Source of the DNA: Mya arenaria
Taxonomy: Eukaryota; Mollusca; Bivalvia; Myida; Myidae
Direction of reading: 5' to 3'
Length of the DNA stretch: 64,000 bases
Assembly: GCF_026914265.1 (NCBI RefSeq)
Contig: NC_069138.1
Span: forward strand, 26,007,262 to 26,071,261
Part shown: one piece after another, positions 1-12,499 of the stretch
Position numbering within the stretch: the first letter of the stretch is position 1
Layout of the letters: each line of letters begins with the position of its first letter
Made by a program: the position numbers and the translations under genes
Notes under the pieces: model-generated
Seen by the model: only the letters and a program-made list of their open reading frames with translations
The model's database searches: none
What the model was told of the DNA's origin: nothing

Positions 1-923
1 TATCATATTGCTCGTCTTCTACTTCTCTTTATTCACTCGTTTGTCTCATATTTCATGTGTATAAGTTACCCGGTTAAGGACAATTGCTTATTTCACTTTT
101 ACGTTAGCCGTTCACTTATCGGTCTTAGACCTTGTACCCAAATCTTAAGGACCAATCTTTATTTGACTTAAACCTCTATATGTCCGTTGTTTTTTTTTCG
201 CCATAGTACTGATCTTGCTTGTCTTATTTTTATTGTATTATACACGTTTTACTATATTTTATTGGCATAGCTCATTACCATTTTGTTGTCTAACAATCTT
301 AATCGATAACCATGATTAGTTTGCTATCTAAGTTTAATTTCAGTTTAGAAACACTTTTAAGGTTCTCACCAATTTAGATTGCATCTATGTTTTTAATTTA
401 ATACATTATAATCATATACAAATGTTCATTTATGCTATGATATTTACAATTCGCACGTTTAAGTTTTAAAAGCAAAGTGATTTCAATCCTATGATACTAC
501 TCCATAAAAAGCGGACTTTGAAGGAGTCCGCCTCTGGATCACACTTGAAATCAAAAGTTAATTAGGTGCAAGAAAAAAAATCATTTCTAACCCTGACGAC
601 GATTTGGCTTATGGAAAAAAACGAAATGGGGAATAGAAATATTTTACCCGCAGGAAAAACATGTGTTCCATTGCAAAATTCTGAGTAATAAGCATTGGAT
701 TACCTTAATTTGTCTATCTTTACTTCTATAACTATGGGGCGATTTTTCAGCACAATGGAAAACTTAAGAACGTGGTGACACGGATCGTTGTTATCTTTTA
801 AATCGTTGTTACTCAGTTTCATGGCCAATGTGATCTGCGAAATGTCTCTCCAATATCGAGAGATTGATTTAGCTTTGTTTGTTTTACTTAAGTATATCAG
901 CACATCATAACATATTTCATCCT
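1..923. other. No gene seen
   Basis: AT-rich sequence with no exon of the local gene family, no recognisable coding similarity and no clear repeat. Short open frames here have no supporting feature. Confidence 0.5.
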
Positions 924-1476
<553 letters not shown>

Positions 1477-2640
1477 TTGTAATGTTGTCAGTTTAATGTA
1501 TATAACAGACCCAAAACGGAATGGTTTAATATAGCTTTATTACATTCATACTCATACGCACACGATATTGAAGCTAATCAATAACTGAACTATCAACATA
1601 CGTGCAACTGTTAGCCAGAGGCGGGCTTATCATACACTGATGCGGGTTTATCAATACTGGGCTCGGATTGGCCACTACACTACTACTACTTATAATAACA
1701 ACAAAAACATAACAACATCAAACAATATGTATAGACTTATGACTAAAGGTGAGGTAATAAAAAATAAAGTTTTATTTTATTAAAGGGCCAAAACACACTT
1801 GTGTTTACAAGACTAAAATTGCTCGTCAGAAAGTCGAAAATAATCACACAACAACAAACAATCAACCTGGTGATTTATTATGTTTAAATAACGAATTTGA
1901 AACTTTATATGCATATATTCGATCACGAGGGAAGTCGGTAAAGTAACCGTTTTAAACAATGTTTGTCAAGGTCAATGAATAATAATCAACTTCTTTTATA
2001 GAATAGAGTTGTAAAATATCTGCACGATATTTTATAGCATATTTAAGTTACGCCTCTGTGTTGCCTTTCTGAAATTGGAGTGAATAGATAGTCATAAAGA
2101 AAAATACAAAATTTTCTAACATGGTAAGCGCAAAGACATACTTTATTACTATGCCTTTAATCATCTATTTCTGAAAGGATTGTCAATACGCAAAGTACAT
2201 GTAAGCTAGTAAAGCGTTATCACTGACTGTGTAATCATTAAGACAAGGTTTTACAGATTGTAAAGGGCACACTGGCTTTAACTTTGTTTTTCAATAGTTG
2301 TGTTACCCACAAATGTAGAATGTAGTTATATAAATATAATGGCATGTACCATTAAAGAAACTCAAATAAATAATATAAAAACTGGCGTGATTTACCGCCA
2401 AAATACAAGTCAAATACAATGTTAACCTTCGAGAAATGAATGCTTTAAATATTTGGGTTTAAATAACATGTAACCAAAAATCATTCGATCCATAACAAAC
2501 CAAATTTAATCATTTAAATCCTCACATTTTTAGAACATGCATAAGGCTTTAAAGTTTGGACTACTTGTTTCTAAAGTTTTTTTAAATATGTATTATCATG
2601 ATATGATCTGACAATTCATTTAACATCCTTTTAATACGCA
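1477..2640. other. Intergenic upstream of gene A, partly shared with the region upstream of B
   Basis: No gene seen. The stretch around 2335-2440 is similar to 17690-17790 upstream of gene B (both contain an 'AACTGGCG...CAAAATACA' stretch followed by 'GTTAACCTT'), so the duplication that made A and B included more than 1 kb of 5' flank. Confidence 0.5.
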
Positions 2641-2820
2641 CACGTTCCCTTGCACAAAACTGACATTACAGAGCTACTATATACAGTTGATTATCATATG
2701 ATCACGTTACTTTATCATTGAATTATCGCATTTAGTGATAACGTTTTTAACTAAAATCATTTACTACTATAAATCATTAGAGATAATGAACTCAAGCAAA
2801 CCTAAACATTATTTACTGTG
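2641..2820 (+). promoter_or_regulatory. Proximal promoter/5' leader of gene A
   Basis: The 180 bp before the ATG align with the 180 bp before gene B (18560-18738), including a shared 'GAGCTACT' and 'TTATCGC' region and an AT-rich TATA-like sequence: 'ACTATAAATC' here, 'TTTATATAAAA' in B. The similarity is higher than in the surrounding introns, suggesting a core promoter and short 5' UTR. The transcription start cannot be seen from sequence alone. Confidence 0.45.
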
Positions 2821-5800
2821 ATGGAAAAAAACCTTAAGACACCTATTTACATTGGTGTAGGACAGGACAATGGGGAAAATAGACGACGCCGAGAGAATAT
2901 TGTGCAAGGTGAAGTACCGGGACAAATGTCTTCAGCTAATCATATTGCTCACGCGAAAAATGATAGTAACGCTACTTTGAATGGAGAAGTATCTGGACGA
3001 ATGCCTTCAGCTAATCACAATGTTCATGGGAGCAATACTGGTGCAGCTACTACGTTAGGAGAAGTTCCGGGACTAATGTTTTCAGTTAGTCCAATTGTTC
3101 ACTGGAGAAATAATAAAAAAGCAACAATGCAAGGCGAAGTACCGGGACGAATGTCTTCAGCTAATCATACTGTTCACGGGAAAAATGATAGTAAAGCTAC
3201 TTTAAATGGAGAAGTACCGGGACGAAAGCCTTCAGCTAATGATATCGTTCAAGGGAGAAAACATATTACATCTAAAGGTGGCGTCGTTTCCGGTACAATA
3301 ACCAGCAGTGATATTGGTATATATTTACTTTTATTTTTAATTGAAGGCTTATCAAATACATTTTAACTAAATATGTTGGGTGAAGTACATGTGATATGAA
3401 TCTAAACATGTAGCCCCGACCGAGGCGTGAAAAGGTTTCGATTCTGAGATGGAACCGATTATTATCAATAACATAATCATAGCAGGTGAATAACATATCA
3501 ACATAAAGTTAACCTCTGTTCGCAAGTTAAGTGTTTAAAACTTTAAATGACCGTAGCTCCACTACGCTTCAAATGAACTTTAAAACGAATGAAATGTATC
3601 TATAGCCTTTCGGTCGGTTTCACACATCCGAGATACTACCATCATCATTTATTTATTGAAGGCTTATCAAATGTATAACGTTTTTAAATTAAACGTGTTT
3701 GGTGTAGTACATGTTATATGCATGTAGAATTGAAAACGTGAAAAAGTTTCGATTCTGAGATGAAACCAATTATTATCAGTAACATAATGATTAAAAGAAA
3801 TGCCGAATAGCTTTGACATCCGTTTCAATTCAGGTTTTTTATAAAGGCCATCGGCCAAAAACAGTCATGATGAAAAAAATATAAATCAAAGAATTTATAG
3901 ATGAATGACATAACACACCATCATAACATAATACATCAGTTGGCAAATGTAGTGTTTAAAGCTTTTGATGCTCGTTGCTTTAAATCCGCTACGCTTTAAA
4001 TGAACTTAAAAAAAACAAGTGAACTATCTCTAAAAGCCTCTATCGGTTTCAAACATCCGAGATACTACCAACAACAGAGATTTGTTATGAACCTTGACAT
4101 GAAAGTAACTATAGCAGACACGGGCTCATACCCCTGAAGACAAATCGTATATGTACAGTTCGCATTGTTTTTTCTTAAAGATCGCTCTTACTCTCAGATA
4201 AGATCTACCATAATTAATAATACTGTTTAAATATTCCATAAAATGAATAAATGTCAAAAACAATGATTCATATGAAGGAAGCCGAGTCTAATTTGAAAGA
4301 AATGAGAATAAAACATGGTATTTCTACCCTATGAGACTATAGTAGACCACAGTAAATCTTTTAGCGTTCACCACCATTTAATAGTTTTGCGCTTTCTGCT
4401 TTTAAATACACGGTTACAATCTTGTTATCAGTAATTAATTTGTTTTCCAACAATAGATTATTTAGTAATTTTCACTTGTGCTCGCAAAAACAGCGCGTGG
4501 ACAAACAATTATTTTTGACAGATGGAAATTGACTGTTAGAAGCTTTGCATGTTTGGCCTACTCTTCGATGCAAAGAGCCATTGCGAGCGTGCTTTGTTTA
4601 AACTGATTGACGAACATGTTTGGCTAATTTTATTTTCAAAAGTTATTTTGAGGTATAATGATGTCACCAGTATATATTTATGTTTTCAGAAAGAGGTCCA
4701 CCTTCAAGTGACGCAGATAAATCATCGGAGGTAAATTTAACCATATCGAATTATATTAAAGAAAAAGGCTTCCATAACCAGGCAGGGAAACTTTGAACGA
4801 AAATTCTTCTTACTCGTAATAGTATATCGGCGCAGTCAGTCCGAATGAGGACTCTTCTTTAGAACTCTTCATATATTTACAATCTTGTTAAGTGGATGAA
4901 ATTATATGTCGCAGCGCGCGTCCGGGTCAATAACGCCTTGAAGACATTTTTGCCATTTTTGTCAGTAATAACGACGTACGCTACAGTAAATAACGTTTAA
5001 AACCGTTAGCCGAACCGGATTCAAAGTTCAATCTTACCAACTTTTGTCAACAATGTTTTTTGGTAATAATATTATAAAGAGTGTACTATGTCAGTTGATT
5101 TGTTTTACATAATCTTTTCAGTGACTAGCCGTTCTTTTGATTCAGGCAAAAGTGTTTGCATTTGTATACAAAAACTGTATTATGACCTTATAAAACTTAT
5201 AAACATATAAAATTTAAATTAAACATGTATTTGGGAATCGGATATTTTTCTTGTAAAACGTACAAATTTGAATTCCCTGAGAGTGTTCCCTACAACATTA
5301 TGCATATATAATTCAAGTAAATATATGAATAAAAATATATAATTGTGTTCTTCAGGTCGTGCTCGATACATCATCCGCACGTAAGTTTAAAATGAACAGT
5401 AAGGACAACACAATATGATGGGATATAAATCATATAATGTACGTCCGCCATTTTAGCCTTTTTCCTACTGAAAGATAGAAAGTATAGATAAAAATGAAGT
5501 GATCTCGAACTTACCATAGTATCTGAATTATTTAAAGATTATGATGACATCAATACATATTTATTTTTTCAGAGATTGGTAGATCTCCAAGCAACACGTA
5601 CAAATCATCGGAGGTAAATATAAAAAAAACGCTGCTTTAACTGCACGCACGAGAAAACTAGTGAAAAAAATGGTAAAAACTTTTAATTCTCGTTAGATCC
5701 CGAAGTGAGGACACACCCAACCCGATTGACGTCGCCATTCTATTTTAAAACGCTAAATATATTGACAATAATGTTAATTGGATGTAATTATTTGTCGCAT

Positions 5801-8800
5801 TGCCTTTCCTGTTCAAAAACGTCTAAAAGACCTTTAACTATTTCTTACACTAGATATTCGGGGTCGTTGAAGCCCGTTAGAGGTACCTGATGTTTCACTA
5901 TAGGTTTGTATCACACTAAGTTGTGTCAATAATATTTTCTAATCATATCATGAGAATCTGCTTTGTCTGTCACTCCGTTGTACATAACTTAAATACGGCT
6001 CGTAATAGGATATTTATTAAATTTAATGTAAGATCGTATTTTATTACAGTGCCACATTTTATGTGACCACTCGTGAAATAAACACGATCTTACACTGAAT
6101 TCATCAATTTTTCTCTTAATTTCAGGCATTTATCGTGTTTTTTTCAATATCTTTCCCCACTGGAATAAAGTTTGTTTGACGACAGCTCTTTCTGTGCGAA
6201 TGGAACCAACTATGGCCTAACCTCTATGTCAAGTTTACCTCCTTTTCGCACGAGCAGTCCGTCCACTAAAAAAGTTCCACATAATAATTATGGAAATGGA
6301 TCTAGAATTGAAATTATTTTTAGATTAAACCCGAGTTACATCAGCGAAACTTATCATTTTAACACTTATTGAGGCACAACAATATTAAATAAAAAAGCAT
6401 TTCGGAAATTGAACAATATATATCGCGTAAAAATACACTTATATGGAACTTGAGCATGTAGCATTTTTTGTACATTAAAGAACAATTTTAACAGATTTAA
6501 GTCAACAAAAATTGACTTATAAAAGATTGTATGCGTAAAGGTTACGGAAGTCTGTGTTAAGTGTTTGTTTCGTAGTGTATATCTATCTTTTCACTGACGC
6601 TCTCAGACGCTGGATCTTACGTTATGTTTTCGGGGTGAATTCATGCTCAGTGCAGTCGAAAAATGTCTGTTGATGAGACAGCGAATCTGTTACATATCTA
6701 TATAAAGTTGAATGTCACATTTCCGTTTAATTTTGGGTTTACGAAAATCCCGTATGAATTGTCGAGGATGTGCTCGAAGATGCTTTTGAAAAGGATGGAG
6801 CGCAGACTTTTAGAGTTAGAGTGTTCTCGACAAGATGTCAGAAAACACTATGGCCTTGAAAGGCTAATTCGTTTTCATTCTGATTTAATTGTTCATGTTT
6901 TTATGGCCAATGTTCTAAACTTTTTGATAAGGCGGGACTCCTTTATCGTTCAGCTTTTTGTCAAGCCTTTTCTGCGCATTATTTTTAAAATGAAAAATGA
7001 ACTGATGAAAGAAAACAATTAAAGGAAATCTTATAAAAGATGGAAACATGGTCCCGAGTTGTCTGAACAGAGTGAAAAATCATTGATCAAATATTATCAT
7101 TTCACTCTAGCCAGAGGGAAATGATCAAGTTATCATTCACCAATATTTTTCATTCTTTTACCGATATGCATGATATGAAGCCAGCGACTAAGCGTTCTAT
7201 TGGATATAAGCAGGCTTAGATACTCAGTTCGCATTGATTAAAAAAGTGTTTTAATTACCGAACTAAACAGTTCAAAGATCACTTAGTCGATTAGGATGCT
7301 TCTATGAATTTTCATTATAAAACGTACACACATACTGTACGTCTGTGTTCTCTGATTTATTGAACATAATAAGTTGCAAGTGCATTTAATTATATTTATT
7401 GAAATTATTAATATGATTGTGTTCTTCAGGTCATGATCGAGACGTCATCTGCACGTGAGTCTTAAAATAAACATATTTATTCCTAAAACATTTAAATCGT
7501 TGCAATACTATGAGGGCGAATGTATTCTTTCTTATTTTCGCTTATGAAAAATATAGACAATATGATATGTCGGAATGTAAACTATCAATATGAAGTCGCA
7601 TTCTTTTCTTATACGTCCTCCTATTTATCGGGAAAATTTCCTATTGAAATAAAAAAATATCAATCAATAACAAATTAACTTGACCTCACTCAAATATCTT
7701 GCTCCGCAAGCATGCTGTCAAAGCTTGATAAAGGCGTGCGGTAACGTGAAGACCAGAGGAAAAGTGTTATCGACATTCATTGGAAAGTCTTGTTCCGGAC
7801 TCTGTTCGTTTAAGGTTTGGTAGATTTTTCACCTCTTTGAACTACGAACATTAATTCGTTTAAGTTAAATATAGGTTCTGACTTATAACCCGATGCAATT
7901 AAATGTAGGAATAATATCAGTTTTAATACGATATTTTTGCATAACATATATACAGCCACATACACTTGTAATTGCAAGACTGCCAATCAAATGATTTACG
8001 AAGTCTTCTTTTAAATATTTTCAGTTGTTACTGCAACTCTGTCTTCCACTTTGTTCGCTAAGCATCGCAATACCCAGTGTTGTATTGCCAAATTGGGCTT
8101 GGAGTGAAACAGACAAAGTAGCGGTTGGTTTGTTCAAATGCTGCAATTTTACTGAGGAAAACCGAACTAACTGTTCACCATTGTCTGACTGTGTTCCATC
8201 AGATTCTAGTAAGTTTATGTTGTGAAATATTAAAGTATTAATTTTGCATTTGAGGATGTGTTGCAATGTCTATATTTTGTTATTATGTGCAAGAAAATGG
8301 TCAATTATCTGCGTATAAAGATTACTGGGCCGGAGTAAGTCTTTCTCCATTATTTTTCCTTTCATTTGCACATTTTAAAGTTTAACGAGTATATGCCTCG
8401 ATTGCAGGTTAAATCATGTTAAATGAGTTTCGTTAAATGCATGTAAATGCACTTAAAAATTATCTTAAAAAATGTCATTGAAAGAAACAGCGGTTAAAAT
8501 AGTAAAATAGTAAATAAAAGCATTTTTCAGAGATATTTCAAAAAGATATGCAATAAGCTGTGTAGTCCTAAGAATTACTAAATATGATTTATTTATGTTT
8601 ATTTTAGACTTTTTTCCGCTCAGGAAGGGAGCTGCCGCCCTTCTTATCACATACATAGCTTTCCACGGTGTAACCATATTTCTAGCAACACGAAGCCAAC
8701 AAAAACACAATGATGACACTGTAAATTATCACGGTTGGGATGCAATTATTAGTTTTTGTGCTGGTAATTATTTTATGTTTTTATTCTGCCATATTTATTA

Positions 8801-10121
8801 AGGATCAAACATGATCTGAAAGCTTGTCCAACTGCTAATCACTATATATTTGAATCCCAAGCAAGAATTTACCTAACGTCAACACTATTTAAAGGGTATG
8901 ATTAAGAGTCTCATTTGAATTCTTCATAGGTTGTACATAAAGATTATATTATAATGTTATTAATGAGGTGATTTCATATTGGCCTAGTTATTTGTCCGAG
9001 GTAAGGGATAAATACGGCTTCAATGTGAACTAAAGGAAAGTTATAAGAGCTCAGGAAAATACAGCTGACCGAGGACAAATACCTGGGCCAATATAAAATC
9101 ACCTAATTAATAAGTATTTTATTAATTAACTATTGCCAGTTTGGTTAAAAACATTCTTATAACTTACCTTTAGTTCACATTGAAGCCGTATTTATCCCTC
9201 AATATTATCAATTGATGGTTTCAGTCTTTTTGTAGACTTGACTTTGCTGATTTTAACATGCATCCTTAAAGTGATATTGCACATATTTATGAATAAAGCT
9301 CTGTACATTGTAAAGAAGCATTTCGTTTCGCCTAAAATTCGTAAATTGTTTGCTTAAATGTCAAAGGTTTTCATTCGTCGTCCATTTTGTTGGTGTACAA
9401 AATCATAATAGTCCTAAAATCCACCAACGGGTTAAATACAACTGTAATATCAAACCGTACAAAGTGGTTAAATCATTCAATTGGTTCAAGTATTCCAAAT
9501 AGAGTTATACGAAGCACGAAATTTTCAAAACAGTCGGAAAACGGAAAACAAAATAAGTTCCAGCATATTTCTTATATAAGGCGAGTCTCACATCTCAAAT
9601 CCTATATGAGGCGAGTTTTGTAGCCAATCAAAACGGAGGAAACTCATATTCGGCGAGTTTTGTTGATATTGGCCGAGTTTGGTTGATATTGAGCGAGTTC
9701 TGGCATTATTGTCTTCAATTGTCTGGTATTAGTACAGCAAGTGTCTCTATATCTCGTCTAAGACGTTGAAGTTGATTAATAATTATTCATAATTCTATAG
9801 AAAAAAAAAGTGAAACATGTGCAAATATGAATGATTAGTGACTTGAAAAAATTAAGACTTCTAAAATTATCATAAAACTCGTTTTAAATTTCAGCTGCTG
9901 TTGGCTACATCGGCATCTTCATATTTTTATTAGGTTTCCGCGAAACCGCAAGTATAAACGCATTCCCACCCCGAATGTCAATGAATCTGGCGATAATATC
10001 ATGTGTTATCTACCAAACTTATGCAGCCTTCTTGTTAAAAAGTCGTAAACCCTTGACGTCCGTACCAATTGCGGTTGTTGTGAGCTATGTTGTGGTATAT
10101 ATAATGACAGTAGTGCGATGA
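2821..10121 (+). CDS. Gene A: repeat-rich, claudin-like multipass membrane protein, 9 exons, 432 aa
   Basis: Exons: 2821-3316, 4690-4730, 5356-5380, 5573-5613, 7430-7454, 7711-7814, 8025-8208, 8608-8763, 9895-10121; they sum to 433 codons with all phases matching. Residues 1-165 carry five 25-aa GEVPGR repeats. Residues 166-209 come from two copies of a 41-nt plus 25-nt exon pair (Ser/Asn-rich, ending KSSE and TSSA). Residues 210-244 are a short Cys-rich exon. TM1 is about 245-266. The loop contains GLFKCC, an NFT glycosylation sequon and, nine residues after the second Cys, the partner Cys, as in the claudin/PMP22 signature. TM2 to TM5 follow. The TGA lies before what is TM6 in C and D, so this copy looks truncated. 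The family is unknown to me; membrane topology with a cytoplasmic N-terminus is inferred from claudins. Confidence 0.75.
2908..3282 (+). repeat. Five in-frame 75-bp repeats encoding GEVPGRMxSAN units (gene A exon 1)
   Basis: Units begin at 2908, 2983, 3058, 3133 and 3208, an exact 75-bp (25-residue) period. The core reads GEVPGRM(S/P)SANHxVHG, then a variable NDSxATL tail. The third unit is the most diverged (GEVPGLMFSVS). The last unit runs into GVVSGTITSSDI at the exon end. Gene B has two such units. Genes C to E carry the unit as separate exons. Confidence 0.9.
3335..4080. repeat. Tandem duplication inside intron 1 of gene A
   Basis: Two diverged copies, about 3335-3640 and 3655-4075, share 'AAAGGTTTCGATTCTGAGAT', 'ATTATTATCA' and 'CATCCGAGATACTACCA' blocks. 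A third copy lies in intron 1 of gene B (about 19020-19325). It is intronic sequence duplicated with the gene. The open frames within it are on the minus strand and are not conserved as protein. Confidence 0.7.
6020..6105. repeat. Small inverted-repeat element
   Basis: 'GTAAGATCGTATT' near 6030 is mirrored by 'AACACGATCTTAC' near 6081, with 'CACTCGTGAAA' between. Similar copies lie in gene B introns around 19515-19585 and 21015-21095 ('CAGTGTAAGATCGC', 'TTCACGATCGTA'). This is probably a MITE-like foldback that was duplicated together with the intron segment. Confidence 0.5.
6663..7022 (+). other. 119-codon open frame inside intron 4 of gene A
   Basis: ATG at 6663 opens a 119-residue frame rich in Leu, Phe, Arg and Lys, ending MKNELMKENN. 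I see no signal peptide or known motif, no splice signal joining it to gene A, and no counterpart in the matching intron of gene B. In sequence this AT-rich one frame of this length is expected about once per window by chance, so it may be meaningless or the remains of an element. Confidence 0.15.
8965..9205. mobile_element. Foldback element with interleaved inverted repeats (gene A last intron)
   Basis: Two pairs of inverted segments alternate: 'AGGTGATTTCATATTGGCC' (about 8968) pairs with 'GGCCAATATAAAATCACCT' (ending about 9104), and 'GGGATAAATACGGCTTCAAT' (about 9005) pairs with 'ATTGAAGCCGTATTTATCCC' (ending about 9199). The order X-Y-X'-Y' suggests a foldback/MITE that was itself rearranged. 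No transposase is present. Confidence 0.7.
9225..9830. repeat. Dispersed repeat, copy 1 (gene A last intron)
   Basis: This matches 11930-12480 downstream of the gene. Shared blocks include 'TTTGCTGA(T/C)TTTAACA', 'CACTGTACATT'-like text, 'GGTTAAATACAACTGT', and several copies of 'GGCGAGTTTTG'. The internal 'GCGAGTTTTG' motif is repeated at short intervals at the 3' end. No coding potential was seen. The family identity is unknown. Confidence 0.7.
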
Positions 10122-10229
10122 CTTTTCCCCAGTATTTTGCTCATGTCCTTTTGCGTTTTGATACATGTATATATCGATGTAAATTTCAAGTCCCAGATTT
10201 GTCGAAGAATGTTAAGCGTAACAACCTAA
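10119..10229 (+). other. In-frame continuation after the gene A TGA (relic TM6 and tail)
   Basis: Reading on in the same frame after TGA (10119-10121) gives 35 more residues to TAA at 10227-10229, beginning LFPSILLMSFCVLIHVYI, a hydrophobic stretch exactly where genes C and D encode TM6. The stop is followed by C (TGAC), a context known to be leaky in many eukaryotes. Either the stop is a fairly recent nonsense change in a host gene or some read-through occurs. I cannot tell which. Confidence 0.5.
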
Positions 10230-11690
10230 AGAAGCTTATTTCATCAAGCCCCTTTTCTAACTTAATCTTGATTGTATGAATTGAATTATCAGTATTCAGA
10301 TTATTATGATGATGTATTTAACTAATTTACGTTTACTTAATAAAACTGGGGCTATATAATATAGCGTTATTTAAAAACAGTGTTGAAGACGATCCATGTT
10401 TTCCAAACCGCATGAATTGAACGTACAGCCAGCACGTTACTTTTATTAAGAGTATTTGTTTTTAAATTTCAGTGGTGATATAGCGTAACCTTCTTTCAAA
10501 GCATTTTCATATAGACATTAATTAACCTTTATTTCTATTTCATAGGAATACCAGAAAATCATATTGCTCTGGAATAAACAAACATATTAAATAATAATGA
10601 TAAGGTCTTTGATATTTTTTAACATGAACACCTACGTTCAGTCAAAACGTTCTTTTTAGTGTGTAATCGTATATTCAAGCTTAACATTATTCAATTCGTA
10701 ATTTCAATTTGATGATTCGGTAAAACGCCATGTTAATGATTTTCTTCAATGAAAGGATTTTTATTTTAATTTGCTGATAATTTTACACATACTATGGATG
10801 AATTTACTGTGATTTTATTATCATAGATAATTTGTACGGATTAAAATGCTATATAAATAAAATTCGTTGTTTTAATCTATCGCGTGATGTAATAATCTAT
10901 AGACTCGCTCTGTGGTGTTCAGTCACAATTAACCAATTATTAGCTCACCTATACAAAACCGAACACGTTGCACGTTTTTTCAAGCACTACATTAGTCTTG
11001 GTTCAATATCGATTGGTTTGCATATTTGTATATCACAGTGTTATGACAAATGACATTAAATTTCAACCAATTATTTATTAATTCTTTTTTTTAATTGTCC
11101 GTCGACGCATTTTGACTTGACACCACCGTGACGCCATCACGACTTAAAATGTGCTTCAATGCAATAAGTGTCATGAGGAAGAAGTGACTGCAATACCCAG
11201 TGATATCTAGATGTAGGAAGTCTTTAAGACACATTAAGTGAAACAATAAATCAAGGTGCGAAACCTAAGCTATTTGCGATGAGACATCTCGGTTCTTTTA
11301 TGATAAACAGGATTTAACTTACGTGGTTTAAAGCAGTACTGTGTACACCATTTCCCCAGTACTACCCTTTGAATACCAAGCGCTAGGCAAGTGAGTCATA
11401 TGGCACCATTTTTAACGTCGTTCTGTTTAACGCGGCCGCGGTTTGAAGTCGCGACATTTCGCACCAAAAGGGAACGCTCTATCTATGAGCTATTAAAACC
11501 AGCTTCAAACCAGCTCTTGGGGTTCTTTATTTTCTTTGCATAGGTAGAAGTCCATATACTGTAGAAGGCTACATATTTTTTCGTCCGATCTTTGTGAATA
11601 CCCTCTTCTGTAAGGCACACATTTATCAAAGTTTAATATATAAAATGCTTTCCCGTGAAAAGGTGTACAATGGAGTCTTCAAATGAATGT
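10230..11690. other. 3' flank of gene A; no gene seen
   Basis: Candidate polyadenylation signals (AATAAA) occur near 10339 and 10572. Otherwise AT-rich sequence without recognisable content. A more mixed-composition stretch at 11090-11530 is not identified. Confidence 0.4.
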
Positions 11691-11694
11691 ATAG

Positions 11695-11770
11695 CCGTTT
11701 ACCCTGTGCCATTAAACGGGGTTTATGTTTTAACTTTTGGCTATTGAGCTTGTTTCTGTAGTTTTTCAAA
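11695..11770. repeat. Short dispersed repeat, copy 1 of 3
   Basis: The block 'CCTGTGCCATTAAACGGGGT', followed by 'TTATGTTTTAACTTTTGGCT' and 'GAGCTTGTTTCTGTAG', is repeated at 33427-33500 and 63451-63530. Three copies at unrelated gene positions (3' flank of A, intron 2 of C, TM1-TM2 intron of E) indicate an interspersed repeat, probably a conserved 3' end of a non-autonomous element. Confidence 0.75.
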
Positions 11771-11929
11771 TAGATAAAGTTCATTTCAGAACAGAACATA
11801 TTAATTTTGCAACATCTTGTTCGTAACTACATATTTATATCAAAATGCTATTTATTAATGATAATACATATTAGTCCTGTTATTTGCCAAGGTAAAAGGT
11901 ATTTGCCAAGATATAAGTGAAGCTGTTAT

Positions 11930-12480
11930 ACATTTTTCGTTCACGGATTCTCCTTTTTAAGAAATTACTTTGCTGACTTTAACAAGCATTCTTTAAAATG
12001 ACATTATGGATATAGCCGAATGCACTGTACATTCTAAGGAAGCATATCATTTCGTGATTATTTCGTTAATCGCTTGCCAAAAGTTCAGTATTGTTTTAAC
12101 CTTCGTTGTTCATTTTGTCGGTTTCCAAAAGCATAATGTTCATAAAAATCACCAACAGGTTAAATACAACTGTTATATCAAACATTACAAAGTAGTTAAA
12201 GTATTGTATAGGCTTGTTATTCCAAATGTGTTTTCAAACAAGGCATATAACTTTCAAAACAGTAGATTAAACTGAAAACAAAATGGTTGCTTTTTAAAAT
12301 AGTTTACACTATTCTCATATCAGGCTTTCGAGAGTAAGTGAAAATGGCCAACAGGACCTCGTATTGGCCAGGTCGATATAGGGCGAGTTTTGCAAATATT
12401 GTCGTCGATTGTCAAGTATAAGTATTACAATTGTCCCAGTATCGCGTCGAATACGTACAAGTTGGTAAATAATGTATAAT
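11930..12480. repeat. Dispersed repeat, copy 2
   Basis: Second copy of the repeat at 9225-9830, with the same order of blocks and the terminal 'GGGCGAGTTTTGCAAATATT' region. Divergence and small indels suggest an old insertion or an old duplication. Confidence 0.7.
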
Positions 12481-12499
12481 AACAAGCATGATGGATGCA

